Source: Sacculina carcini | Lineage: Eukaryota > Arthropoda > Thecostraca > Sacculinidae | Direction: 5' to 3' | Assembly (NCBI GenBank): GCA_916048095.2 | Contig: OU696583.1 | Coordinates: 8,676,822 to 8,740,821 of the forward strand | DNA: 64,000 nucleotides | Shown here: piece by piece, positions 35,011-47,400 of the stretch | How the letters are laid out: every line of letters starts with the position of its first letter | How positions within the stretch are numbered: the stretch's first letter is position 1 | Position numbers and translations under genes: made by a program | The notes under the pieces: generated by a model | What the model saw: only the letters and a program-made list of their open reading frames with translations | Database searches by the model: none | What the model was told of the DNA's origin: nothing

Positions 35011-37480
35011 CGTAGTCTCAATAGGGACACTAAGTTTGTTGATATATTTGTAGTTTTATAAATATTTGCAGTGTTTATACTTTTTTTAGTTGGAAATAAT
35101 TGATCTGTTGAAAGAAATGGTGCTTAACATGAAATTTCATGTGAAATCGGAGCGCGGGCCAAAAAAGAGAAGTGTCTATGTGTGTGTGCGTGTCTGTGAG
35201 TGAGTGTGCGGGTGCTTGCACACTGACCAGCGTCCTTACACGTGGATCGTGTGCTTGTATGCGCGTCTGCCTGTGTGTTTCGATTGGTGATTTTTATCGC
35301 ATGCACAATGGTCGCGGTAAAGAAACCTGCCAGGCTCCAGCCCTCTCGTGCTTCCCCTCCTCCTGCCGGTACCTGCTGTGGAATGTGCAAAATGGCGGTT
35401 TACGATTGCGCGCTGTGTAGCTCTAAATGCAGCAAATACGTGCATGTTCGATGTTCGCGATTGCCCAAATACGTGGTGATCAATTTCTTCACGACCAGAT
35501 CGGCCTTCACCTGTGAGAGTTGTATTCTGGCCCGTGACACCAATACACCTGAAATGCATGCCTGGCTGGACACTCTTGTCCAAACTACATCTGACAAAGC
35601 CAGTGAAGCCTCATTGCACAAGCCATCTGACAGTGCTCAATCACTGTAGGAACTGACAAAGACGGTGAATGAGATGAAGCTCCAGCTTCAGCTCGTGTGC
35701 AAGCCGAAGCTGACATCTCCGCTGCTACCCACACCGCAAGCTCTCCTGCCAACCCTAACGCCGCAGGCAATGCAGCCCCTGCGTTCCTATGCGCAAGCGA
35801 TCTGCATGGGGATCATCGTCAAGTCTCCTGACGAATCCCCTGTCGATTCCAAGCGAGTTTCTGAGGCTCTCAAAACTGTGCCGGTGCTGAGAGTGTCCAC
35901 CACCAAAAAAGGCGCTGTCAAGGTGAAACTTCATGACAGCAAGACTTTTGGCCACACCCTGAAGGCTATGAAAGATGTTGACCACCTCAAGACGTCTTGT
36001 CCTGGAAAAATTCTGCCGAAGCTGACAATTACATCTGTCAGCTCTGATATTGCCGACAAGAACATCGTCGAGTTTTTGACCATGAAGAACAGCGAAGTCA
36101 GAGCCGCCATCAAGCTTGCCTCGGACATCAAAGTGCTGTTCTCCAAAAAATCGTCGGATCACACAAAAACTGTTGTCGTGGCTGTGTCTCCTGTCATCCG
36201 TGGCATTGTCATCAAGTCCGGATTTGTCTATTTGGGTGACCAAAGGTGCCTGGTGTAAGACTGCTTTTGGGTCACTCGGTGTGTCAAATGCCAGCGTCAT
36301 GGTCACATGGACAACAAATGTCGAGCCCAAGAGGCCACTTGTGGGTGGTGTGCTGGAAAACACACCACCAAGTCGTGATCGAGGAAGAATGCCCGCAAGT
36401 GCATCAACTGTGTTCGTGCGGGTCGTGTCAACGTCTGCCATGCAGCGTTTGTTTCAGCCTGCCCCTGCTTTCTATCATCGAGGACCCGCGTGATCAACCG
36501 GACTCAGACCGTCGAGGATCTCAATTCGGGAAACTAGTTGAGATCACCGGCCTGACTGATTGTGTTCAACAATCTAACTCTGAATTGGACGCTGATTCTT
36601 CAGTACTGCTTCCTACAACCAGCTCATCATCCGCTGATAAGTGTTTTTCTTCTATCTCTGATTGATTTTCTATTATCTCTTGTTCTAAGTCTAACAATGA
36701 AATTGGTCTATTGAAATGTGCTTTCTTGATTTTTAGGTCTATTAGGTCTAAAATATCACTTTTTACGTCCATTCTTCCTAAGTATGATATTTTTCTGGTC
36801 ATTGAATCGTGGCTCTCTGTTGCTGAAACATCCTCCTTTGACCGCTCTCTTCCTGCTGGCTACTCAGCTTTTCATTATTGTCGCCCTTTGAACGTCTCTA
36901 ATTCTACTAAATGCTCTGGCGGTGGTGTTTCCTTTGTATTCAATTCGAACATTATTAATGCCTATCTATGTAGTGTAGATATCAATTTTAAGTCATTTGA
37001 ATATTTATGTTGTAAGGTTATAGGTAAAACTACTCTTCCTGTATGTATTGTCATCATTTATCGTCTTAATTATTTTTCCTCCTCGATTTTTCTTGATGAC
37101 TTTTCTTCTCTTGTTGACGCACTCCTTCAAATATTTTCTTCTAGAATAGTCATTTGTGGTGACTTCAACCTTTGGGTTGATGCGCCCCATCCTAAATCTT
37201 GTTCTTCTACATTTTTACAAATAATGGACTCATTTGGTCTTTGTAATCATATATGCTGTCCTACTCATGTTCACGGTCACACACTTGATCTTCTCCTTTC
37301 TTCTACTGATTCTTCTGTTCTGATTAAAGATATCACTGTTTTTCCTATTGATTCCTCCATATCTGATCATTCATTAATTGAATTTTCTGCCCGCCTGCCT
37401 ATCACTTGCAAATCTCCTAAAACTATTAGTTTCTCGGATTATCGAAATGCTGACTTAGATTCTCTATATATTGTAGGCGC
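35011..37480 (+). mobile_element. LINE copy D: ORF1 and start of ORF2, 3'-truncated
   Basis: It continues past the point where A-C stop. ORF1 carries an RRM-like part and knuckles (CVKCQRHGHMDNKC, CGWCAGKHTTK), with a frame change near 36160-36260. The ORF2 endonuclease follows (IFRSIRSKISLF, WLSV, CGDFNLWVD, HGHTLDLLL, SDHSLIEF) and breaks off after SDYRNADLDSLY, before the RT. One stop (36662-36664) interrupts the ORF2 leader compared with copy E. Confidence 0.85.
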
Positions 37481-37674
37481 TGCACGTTTGCATATTTTAC
37501 TCATTTGTTCACGTATCATGGTAATTAATGTATTGTGTTGTTTTAAAGGTGCACTATTGTTGATGTTTATATGTGTGTTATGATGTTTGAATGTTTTATT
37601 TATTATCGCTGTATAAACGCACAAACACGCTTGTCTATATTTGCGGCACGTGTGTTATTGTATGTCTATGTAAT
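37481..37674. other. DNA between LINE D and gypsy LTR
   Basis: Unrecognised sequence, identical by eye to 44242-44435. It is the site into which the gypsy element inserted before the larger duplication. Confidence 0.5.
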
Positions 37675-40465
37675 TGTTCAAGTTGTAGTCAATGGTTAAC
37701 CGAGACACGTCATATATTCTGAACTCAATAGGCTACACAGGTAAGACAACGACACTGGTCCAATGGACCCACACAACACGCACGTACACACTCGAACACA
37801 ATCCAATACATACTGTCGTCAACGTCCTTCAGACGCAGACCAAAACCCCCTTTGTCACGAGCTTCGGTTCAACGGGTTTGTAGCTCTGGGTTTTCGTTGT
37901 GTGTGGGCTTATGCTTCTTATGTTTGCTGGCGTGGTGATTTGCGCATTGTGTATGTATGTTTGTGTGCGAGTGTGTGTGCATGTGCATGTATTGCAGCGA
38001 GGAGTGTGCAAGATTGCAAGTGTCGAGTGTCAGGTGTCGTTGTGGCGTTGGTTTGCTCTGCATGTGTATGTGAGTGTGTGTGCGCTTATGCAATGGTGTC
38101 CTTGTATTGTCCTCTGAGTTCGTGGAGGGAGTCGTGTTCGGGCGTGTTTGCTGTGCGGTGTTGTCTTGTAGGCGCGCGTGGGACATCGCTGTCCCACGCG
38201 CGCCTGTCTTTTAATATATCTTTTTCAGTTTTGTTTTGTCAAGGGACAGGGCTCATCGACCCCGCAATGCGATGACTCATCGAACTGCGCTCACTCACAC
38301 ACGCCCCCCTAGTCATGGACATGACCTCAATTAACCGCTGAGGACGACGGGTGTTTCTTGACGACCGCCGAAGTTGACCCTCTGCTTGTTCCTTTTCCGC
38401 TGCATCACTTGTTGGTGCAATGCGAGTACGTTGTCCATTTTCGGCTGAATCTTGATTGACGTGACCGTGTCTGCGACGTACATGTCGCCGGTTTCGAGCT
38501 ACGACTCGTCCGCTAGCCATCTTGATTAAGTAGCGTCGGTGAGGTAGCTGCTCGATCACAATCCCATGCCGATTCCATTCCTTGGTGATGTGGCATTGTA
38601 TCGCTACGTGACTTCCTGTCGCGATGTCACTTAGATCTCGAGCACTCTGGTTGTACTTTTCGTCTGTCTTCATTATTCTGTCCTGTTCACGTTTTTCGAT
38701 CTGCTCATTTGATTGCTGCCACATGCCTTGAAATTGGCGTCGGTGTGCAGGGATGAAATCTCTAACGGGACGGCCATAGAGTATTTCTGCAGGTGACCTT
38801 CCATCTGGTCCAGGTGTGTTTCTTTGCTGCAATATCCCTCTGCACCAATCATGTTCGTTCAATTGTTTTTTGTCTTCACACCAACACTTTTTTATAAGAG
38901 CTTTTGCTTATTTTACTGCTGCCTCCGCCCTCCCATTAGACTGCGGATAGTGTGGTGAGGAGCGAACATGTGAGATTTTCCACTTGTTGACGAATTGATG
39001 GAACTCGCCAGATGTGAACTGAGGTCCACCGTCTGAATACAATATCACTGGTACTCCCACCATGCAGAAAATTGTGCGAAGTGTCGATAAAAGTTTATTT
39101 GTGACGGATGTTTGTCCAAGGTCGTTGACAAATTGCCAGCCAGATAGATGATCCACCAGCACCACGAATTTATGGCTTCCGTATTCGGCAAAATCGACCG
39201 AGACGTGTTCAAACGGTTTTGTAGGTTTCTCGTGATGGCGGATGGTCTCTTTTGGTTGTGATGGTAAGTACACTTGACACTTTTTGCAATGTTTTGTGAT
39301 GTTGTCAGTATCTACGTCGATCCCGGGCCAATAAACAATATCCCGCGCACGTTGTTTTGTATTTTCTTTATCAGCATGACCAGCGTGTAGTTCTTGCAGA
39401 ATTTCTTTTCGCATGCCCGCTGGTATGACGAGCCGTCTTCCATAAAATATGAAGTCATCATCAATATAGAGATGCTCGTGCACCGGCCAATATCGACTGA
39501 TAATGGGGTCCACATCGCATTTGCGAGTGGGAAATCCTTCCATTATGTTTTTTCGCAGCATTTTCATCTCGGCGTCGGAAGCGGATATGTCGTGCAATTT
39601 TCGTAATTCAACATCTGATATAGCTGCGTCTGTCGAAATTGTAGCTATGGTAGAAAATTCTTCACCCATTTCTCCGGGAGCAGCAACGGAAGATACAGGA
39701 AAACGCGATAACGCGTCCGCTGCGCCGTGATCTTTTCCTGGCGTCCATTGTGCCGAGAATGGTCCAAGCTCTTCAAGCCTCAATCTCAAGCGCTGAATTC
39801 GAGGGTTCGCTAGGTCATCGATAGATTTTGAGTTTAAAATCGGTACCAAAGGACGATGATCAGTGATTACTTCAAAATGTTGTAGACCGGATAGAAACAT
39901 GCGACATTTTCTGAACGCCCAAACAATAGCCAACAACTCCAGCTCAATATCAGCATATATTCAGCATATATCAGCATAGATTCCGCATCAGTGAGGAAGC
40001 GGGAGCCACACTGTATGACGCATAATTTGCCGTCATCTTGTTTCTGCTGCAGGACAAATCCCAAGCCGTGCAGTCGGCTGGCGTCCGTGCGTAAGAAAGT
40101 CGGAGCATCTTGCTGAAAATATTTGAGTATTGTCGGCGATGATAGAGCTTCACGAGCTCGTTTGAAGCACTCGGTGTGATGATTTTACCAAACAAACACT
40201 CTTTTTGCGCTCAATAAGTCGCGCAGAAGTGTGAGCCGTTTCGATAGCTCAGGTGAAAATGATCCGATCTGATTGCACAATCCGAAGAACGATCTCAGAC
40301 CTGTTAAGTCGGTTGGAACCGGAAATTGCGCAATGGCATCATACAAGTCTGGGTCAATGCTGTGCCCTTCTGCGTTCAGCACAAATCCGGCGAACTTGCA
40401 CTGTGTTTGCATATACTGCGCTTTAGTAATATTCAGTGTGATACTTTTCTCGCGACATCTCAACA
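37675..40465 (-). mobile_element. Ty3/gypsy fossil, partial copy (3' LTR and distal pol)
   Basis: Minus strand. The 3' LTR is 37675-38301 (627 bases, TG...CA ends) next to a purine-rich tract, then the integrase, RNase H and part of the RT region up to 40465. There the element is cut and joined to a Penelope fragment. The 5' half and 5' LTR are absent. It shares the insertion-site duplication GTAAT (37670-37674) with the fuller copy, so it is a duplicate of that insertion. Broken. Confidence 0.88.
38170..38205. repeat. Perfect 16-bp GC-rich hairpin in LTR
   Basis: AGGCGCGCGTGGGACA, loop TCGC, and its exact complement. Duplicated at 44931-44966. Confidence 0.92.
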
Positions 40466-40495
40466 AAAAACTGATACAGCTGTTGATACAGCTGT

Positions 40496-40693
40496 TGATA
40501 CAAACTGTTGATACAGCTGTCCACTGGGGCATATGAAGGGTGCTTCCTTGGTGCATGTTGCAAGCAACGCACGCAGTACTTTCTCGGGCACTTCTAATGG
40601 TTTTGTGTCGTTACATCTGTAGACACGGTCCATGATGATGTCAATGGTTCTGTCCACCGGAACGTTTGTGAATAAATTATCCACATCAAAAAA
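40496..40693 (-). mobile_element. Penelope-like RT fragment at duplication junction
   Basis: On the minus strand it encodes DNLFTNVPVDRTIDIIMDRV through EAPFICPSGQLYQQ, the same RT segment as 23898-24070 with few differences. It is preceded by repeated GATACAGCTGTT. It joins the truncated gypsy copy to the next X segment. Confidence 0.88.
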
Positions 40694-40785
40694 AACTAAC
40701 TAACGCGGAAAAAACTAGTCAACTGCGAATGCGCAATCGATTTTAATCTCGTTTGTTTGAGAGAGAATATATATATATATACATA

Positions 40786-41768
40786 TATTATATGTACAAA
40801 CACTTCAGGAGATCAAAAAATAAGACACTTGGCTTCGATTAGCTCCATGCCACTAATTTTTCCACATTGTTATTATGTATTTTTGTGTATTGATTGTGGC
40901 AAACTACATGAATGAATGGTAGGGAGACATCTGACTGAAGTTGCTTGTAAATTTCGCGCTTGCATATGTAAGCTTGCCTATCTATTCCATTGTGTCTATC
41001 GATTTATTCCTGGAGAAACCGTTAAGTTAAGTACAATAGTGACAAATAAGTGCTTCCACTGTTGAGTTTCTACGTATCGAGCTGAATAATCTTATCGTTT
41101 CTTATGTTCACTCACATTGTTCTATGGTGAATAGTGGTTTTATCAAGGCATAAGGCCAGTGTGCGTGTAATGCTCAGAATTTCTTCACTTTTTATGCCAG
41201 CCCAAATGCCAAACATACTGTTTTGGGCATATTTTTTCATTGGTTCAATATATTTTATCAAAACTTTCTAATATCTTCACTGCATGATGTTCATACAGCG
41301 AAAACAGGAAGTAAGTTTTCGCCAATTCCCCAAATAAGTTTTGCTTGTGAGCATGTTAGCGAGTTTATCTTATATAGCTAGTTAAGCATATAGTAGAGTA
41401 TAAACATTGTAACAATAAGTGTTTTTCTCAATGAATCCATATTTTATGAAAAGAAAAATGATGTTTTAAAACTGGTTTTAAATTCCATATATTAAAGCAC
41501 AAATTCAGAAAAGGTTGTCTGCAGAACAAGACCAGTTAATTGCCTAGTCAAGTGTTTTTTATCAAAGCATTTCTTAAACCAACGTTTTTCAATGCAAATG
41601 TGAAATGTTCATAAAACAGGCTCTATGGAAGATAGATTTGATTGATGTACGTTCAGATACCTTTTTGTACATTAAATACATTTCGTCAGTCGTTATTCTC
41701 CTACACGGAAAAAATGCCCGTTTTTCTGGTCAAGATTGCCACTCTGAATAATGTGAACCGCATTTATT
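40786..41768. repeat. X repeat preceding LINE copy E
   Basis: Same X segment as at 29540, 31800 and 34030, ending at TTTATTCG just before the LINE start. It begins after a short (AT)n. Confidence 0.88.
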
Positions 41769-44241
41769 CGTAGCCTCATTAGGGACACTAAGTTTGTTGA
41801 TATATTTGTAGTTTTATAAATATTTGCAGTGTTTATACTTTTTTTAGTTGGAAATAATTGATCTGTTGAAAGAAATGGTGCTTAACATGAAATTTCATGT
41901 GAAATCGGAGCGCGGGCCAAAAAAGAGAAGTGTCTATGTGTGTGTGTGTGTGTGTCTGTGAGTGAGTGTGCGGGTGCTTGCACACCGACCAGCGTCCTTA
42001 CACGTGGATCGTGTGCTTGTATGCGCGTCTGCCTGTGTGTTTCGATTGGTGATTTTTATCGCATGCACAATGGTCGCGGTAAAGAAACCTGCCAGGCTCC
42101 AGCCCTCTCGTGCTTCCCCTCCTCCTGCCGGTACCTGCTGTGGAATGTGCAAAATGGCGGTTTACGATTGCGCGCTGTGTTGCTCTGAATGCAGCAAATA
42201 CGTGCATGTTCGATGTTCGCGATTGCCCAAATACGTGGTGATCAATTTCTTCACGACCAGATCGGCCTTCACCTGTGAGAGCTGTGTTCTGGCCCGTGAC
42301 ACCAATACACCTGAAATGCATGCCTGGCTGGACACTCTTGTCCAAACTACATCTGAGAAAGCCAGTGAAGCCTCATTGCACAAGCCATCTGACAGTGCTC
42401 AATCACTGTAGGAACTGACAAAGACGGTGAATGAGATGAAGCTCCAGCTTCAGCTGGTGTGCAAGCCGAAGCTGACATCTCCGCTGCTACCCACACCGCA
42501 AGCTCTCCTGCCAACCCTAACGCCGCAGGCAATGCAGCCCCTGCGTTCCTATGCGCAAGCGATCTGCATGGGGATCATCGTCAAGTCTCCTGACGAATCC
42601 CCTGTCGATTCCAAGCGAGTTTCTGAGGCTCTCAAAACTGTGCCGGTGCTGAGAGTGTCCACCACCAAAAAAGGCGCTGTCAAGGTGAAACTTCATGACA
42701 GCAAGACTGTTGGCCACACCCTGAAGGCTATGAAAGATGTTGACCACCTCAAGACGTCTTGTCCTGGAAAAATTCTGCCGAAGCTGACAATTACATCTGT
42801 CAGCTCTGATATTGCCGACAAGAACATCGTCGAGTTTTTGACCATGAAGAACAGCGAAGTCAGAGCTGCCATCAAGCTTGCCTCGGACATCAAAGTGCTG
42901 TTCTCCAAAAATCGTCGGATCACACAAAAACTGTTGTCGTGGCTGTGTCTCCTGTCATCCGTGGCATTGTCATCAAGTCCGGATTTGTCTATTTGGGTGA
43001 CCAAAGGTGCCTGGTGTAAGACTGCTTTTGGGTCACTCGGTGTGTCAAATGCCAGCGTCATGGTCACATGGACAACAAATGTCGAGCCCAAGAGGCCACT
43101 TGTGGTTGGTGTGCTGGAAAACACACCACCAAGTCGTGATCGAGGAAGAATGCCCGCAAGTGCATCAACTGTGTTCGTGCGGGTCGTGTCAACGTCTGCC
43201 ATGCAGCGTTTGTTTCAGCCTGCCCCTGCTTTCTATCATCGAGGACCCATGTGATCAACCGGACTCAGACCGTCGAGGATCTCAATTCGGGAAACTAGAT
43301 GGGACCACCGGCCTGACTGATTGTGTTCAACAATCTAACTCTGAATTGGACGCTGATTCTTCAGTACTGCTTCCTACAACCAGCTCATCATCCGCTGATA
43401 AGTGTTTTTCTTCTATCTCTGATTCGTTTTCTATTATCTCTTGTTCTAAGTCTAACAATGAAATTGGTCTATTGAAATGTGCTTTCTTGATTTTTAGGTC
43501 TATTAGGTCTAAAATTTCACTTTTTACGTCCATTCTTCCTAAGTATGATATTTTTCTGGTTATTGAATCGTGGCTCTCTGTTGCTGAAACATCCTCCTTT
43601 GACCGCTCTCTTCCTGCTGGCTACTCAGCTTTTCATTATTGTCGCCCTTTGAACGTCTCTAATTCTACTAAATGCTCTGGCGGTGGTGTTTCCTTTGTAT
43701 TCAATTCGAACATTATTAATGCCTATCTATGTAGTGTAGATATCACTTTTAAGTCATTTGAATATTTATGTTGTAAGGTTATAGGTAAAACTACTCTTCC
43801 TGTATGTATTGTCATCATTTATCGTCTTAATTATTTTTCCTCCTCGATTTTTCTTGATGACTTTTCTTCTCTTGTTGACGCACTTCTTCAAATATTTTCT
43901 TCTAGAATAGTCATTTGTGGTGACTTCAACCTTTGGGTTGATGCGCCCCATCCTAAATCTTGTTCTTCTACATTTTTACAAATAATGGACTCATTTGGTC
44001 TTTGTAATCATATATGCTGTCCTACTCATGTTCACGGTCACACACTTGATCTTCTCCTTTCTCCTACTGATTCTTCTGTTCTGATTAAAGATATCACTGT
44101 TTTTCCTATTGATTCCTCCATATCTGATCATTCATTAATTGAATTTTCTGCCCGCCTGCCTATCACTTGCAAATCTCCTAAAACTATTAGTTTCTCGGAT
44201 TATCGAAATGCTGACTTAGATTCTCTATATATTGTAGGCGC
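41769..44241 (+). mobile_element. LINE copy E: ORF1 and start of ORF2, 3'-truncated
   Basis: Same extent as copy D. ORF1 begins at about 42070 with the PHD-like finger. The TAG is at 42409-42411, and the frame then continues to about 42900, where it shifts. The ORF2 leader and endonuclease are open in one frame to 44344 (CGDFNLWVD, HTLDLLLS, SDHSLIEF) and end at the same truncation as D. RT is missing. Confidence 0.85.
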
Positions 44242-44435
44242 TGCACGTTTGCATATTTTACTCATTTGTTCACGTATCATGGTAATTAATGTATTGTGTT
44301 GTTTTAAAGGTGCACTATTGTTGATGTTTATATGTGTGTTATGATGTTTGAATGTTTTATTTATTATCGCTGTATAAACGCACAAACACGCTTGTCTATA
44401 TTTGCGGCACGTGTGTTATTGTATGTCTATGTAAT

Positions 44436-47400
44436 TGTTCAAGTTGTAGTCAATGGTTAACCGAGACACGTCATATATTCTGAACTCAATAGGCTACACA
44501 GGTAAGACAACGACACTGGTCCAATGGACCCACACAACACGCACGTACACACTCGAACACAATCCAATACATACTGTCGTCAACGTCCTTCAGACGCAGA
44601 CCAAAACCCCCTTTGTCACGAGCTTCGGTTCAACGGGTTTGTAGCTCTGGGTTTTCGTTGTGTGTGGGCTTATGCTTCTTATGTTTGCTGGCGTGGTGAT
44701 TTGCGCATTGTGTATGTATGTTTGTGTGCGAGTGTGTGTGCATGTGCATGTATTGCAGCGAGGAGTGTGCAAGATTGCAAGTGTCGAGTGTCAGGTGTCG
44801 TTGTGGCGTTGGTTTGCTCTGCATGTGTATGTGAGTGTGTGTGCGCTTATGCAATGGTGTCCTTGTATTGTCCTCTGAGTTCGTGGAGGGAGTCGTGTTC
44901 GGGCGTGTTTGCTGTGCGGTGTTGTCTTGTAGGCGCGCGTGGGACATCGCTGTCCCACGCGCGCCTGTCTTTTAATATATCTTTTTCAGTTTTGTTTTGT
45001 CAAGGGACAGGGCTCATCGACCCCGCAATGCGATGACTCATCGAACTGCGCTCACTCACACACGCCCCCCTAGTCATGGACATGACCTCAATTAACCGCT
45101 GAGGACGACGGGTGTTTCTTGACGACCGCCGAAGTTGACCCTCTGCTTGTTCCTTTTCCGCTGCATCACTTGTTGGTGCAATGCGAGTACGTTGTCCATT
45201 TTCGGCTGAATCTTGATTGACGTGACCGTGTCTGCGACGTACATGTCGCCGGTTTCGAGCTACGACTCGTCCGCTAGCCATCTTGATTAAGTAGCGTCGG
45301 TGAGGTAGCTGCTCGATCACAATCCCATGCCGATTCCATTCCTTGGTGATGTGGCATTGTATCGCTACGTGACTTCCTGTCGCGATGTCACTTAGATCTC
45401 GAGCACTCTGGTTGTACTTTTCGTCTGTCTTCATTATTCTGTCCTGTTCACGTTTTTCGATCTGCTCATTTGATTGCTGCCACATGCCTTGAAATTGGCG
45501 TCGGTGTGCAGGGATGAAATCTCTAACGGGACGGCCATAGAGTATTTCTGCAGGTGACCTTCCATCTGGTCCAGGTGTGTTTCTTTGCTGCAATATCCCT
45601 CTGCACCAATCATGTTCGTTCAATTGTTTTTTGTCTTCACACCAACACTTTTTTATAAGAGCTTTTGCTTATTTTACTGCTGCCTCCGCCCTCCCATTAG
45701 ACTGCGGATAGTGTGGGGAGGAGCGAACATGTGAGATTTTCCACTTGTTGACGAATTGATGGAACTCGCCAGATGTGAACTGAGGTCCACCGTCTGAATA
45801 CAATATCACTGGTACTCCCACCATGCAGAAAATTGTGCGAAGTGTCGATAAAAGTTTATTTGTGACGGATGTTTGTCCAAGGTCGTTGACAAATTGCCAG
45901 CCAGATAGATGATCCACCAGCACCACGAATTTATGGCTTCCGTATTCGGCAAAATCGACCGAGACGTGTTCAAACGGTTTTGTAGGTTTCTCGTGATGGC
46001 GGATGGTCTCTTTTGGTTGTGATGGTAAGTACACTTGACACTTTTTGCAATGTTTTGTGATGTTGTCAATATCGATCCCGGGCCAATAAACAATATCCCG
46101 CGCACGTTGTTTTGTTTTTTATTTATCAGCATGACCAGCGTGTAGTTCTTGCAGAATTTCTTTTCGCATGCCCGCTGGTATGACGAGCCGTCTTCCATAA
46201 AATATGAAGTCATTATCAATATAGAGATGCTCGTGCACCGGCCAATATCGACTGATAATGGGGTCCACATCGCATTTGCGAGTGGGAAATCCTTCCATTA
46301 TGTTTTTTCGCAGCATTTTCATCTCGGCGTCGGAAGCGGATATGTCGTGCAATTTTCGTAATTCAACATCTGATATAGCTGCGTCTGTCGAAATTGTAGC
46401 TATGGTAGAAAATTCTTCACCCATTTCTCCGGGAGCAGCAACGGAAGATACAGGAAAACGCGATAACGCGTCCGCTGCGCCGTGATCTTTTCCTGGTGTC
46501 CATTGTGCCGAGAATGGTCCAAGCTCTTCAAGCCTCAATCTCAAGCGCTGAATTCGAGGGTTCGCTAGGTCATCGATAGATTTTGAGTTTAAAATCGGTA
46601 CCAAAGGACAATGATCAGTGATTACTTCAAAATGTTGTAGACCGGAGAGAAACATGCGACATTTTCTGAACGCCCAAACAATAGCCAACAACTCCAGCTC
46701 AATATCAGCATATCTAGATTCCGCATCAGTGAGGAAGCGGGAGCCACACTGTATGACGCATAATTTGCCGTCATCTTGTTTCTGCTGCAGGACAAATCCC
46801 AAGCCGTGCAGTCGGCTGGCGTCCGTGCGTAAGAAAGTCGGAGCATCTTGCTGAAAATATTTGAGTATTGTCGGCGATGATAGAGCTTCACGAGCTCGTT
46901 TGAAGCACTCGGTGTGATGATTTTACCAAACAAACACTTTTTTGCGCTCAATAAGTCGCGCAGAAGTGTGAGCCGTTTCGATAGCTCAGGTGAAAATGAT
47001 CCGATCTGATTGCACAATCCGAAGAACGATCTCAGACCTGTTAAGTCGGTTGGAACCGGAAATTGCGCAATGGCATCATACAAGTCTGGGTCAATGCTGT
47101 GCCCTTCTGCGTTCAGCACAAATCCGGCGAACTTGCACTGTGTTTGCATATACTGCGCTTTAGTAATATTCAGTGTGATACTTTTCTCGCGACATCTCAA
47201 CAAAAAACTACGCACGCGCATCTGCAACTCCTGCTTTTTGCGGCCGTATATAATGACGTCGTCGACAAGACGCTGGATGCCCGGCAGTCCTTCCAGTGAT
47301 TCATCCATGCGCCGATTTTAATGATCTGATATGGAAGAGATACCATATGGAGCGCGCTTGAACATGTATCTGCCGTTCGGTGTAATAAACGTCGTGAGTG

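Noticed and set aside
37763-38275. 170-codon plus frame in the gypsy LTR (repeated at 44524)
   Set aside because: It is antisense to the element and GT-rich, with no recognisable domain; it is conserved only because the region is duplicated.
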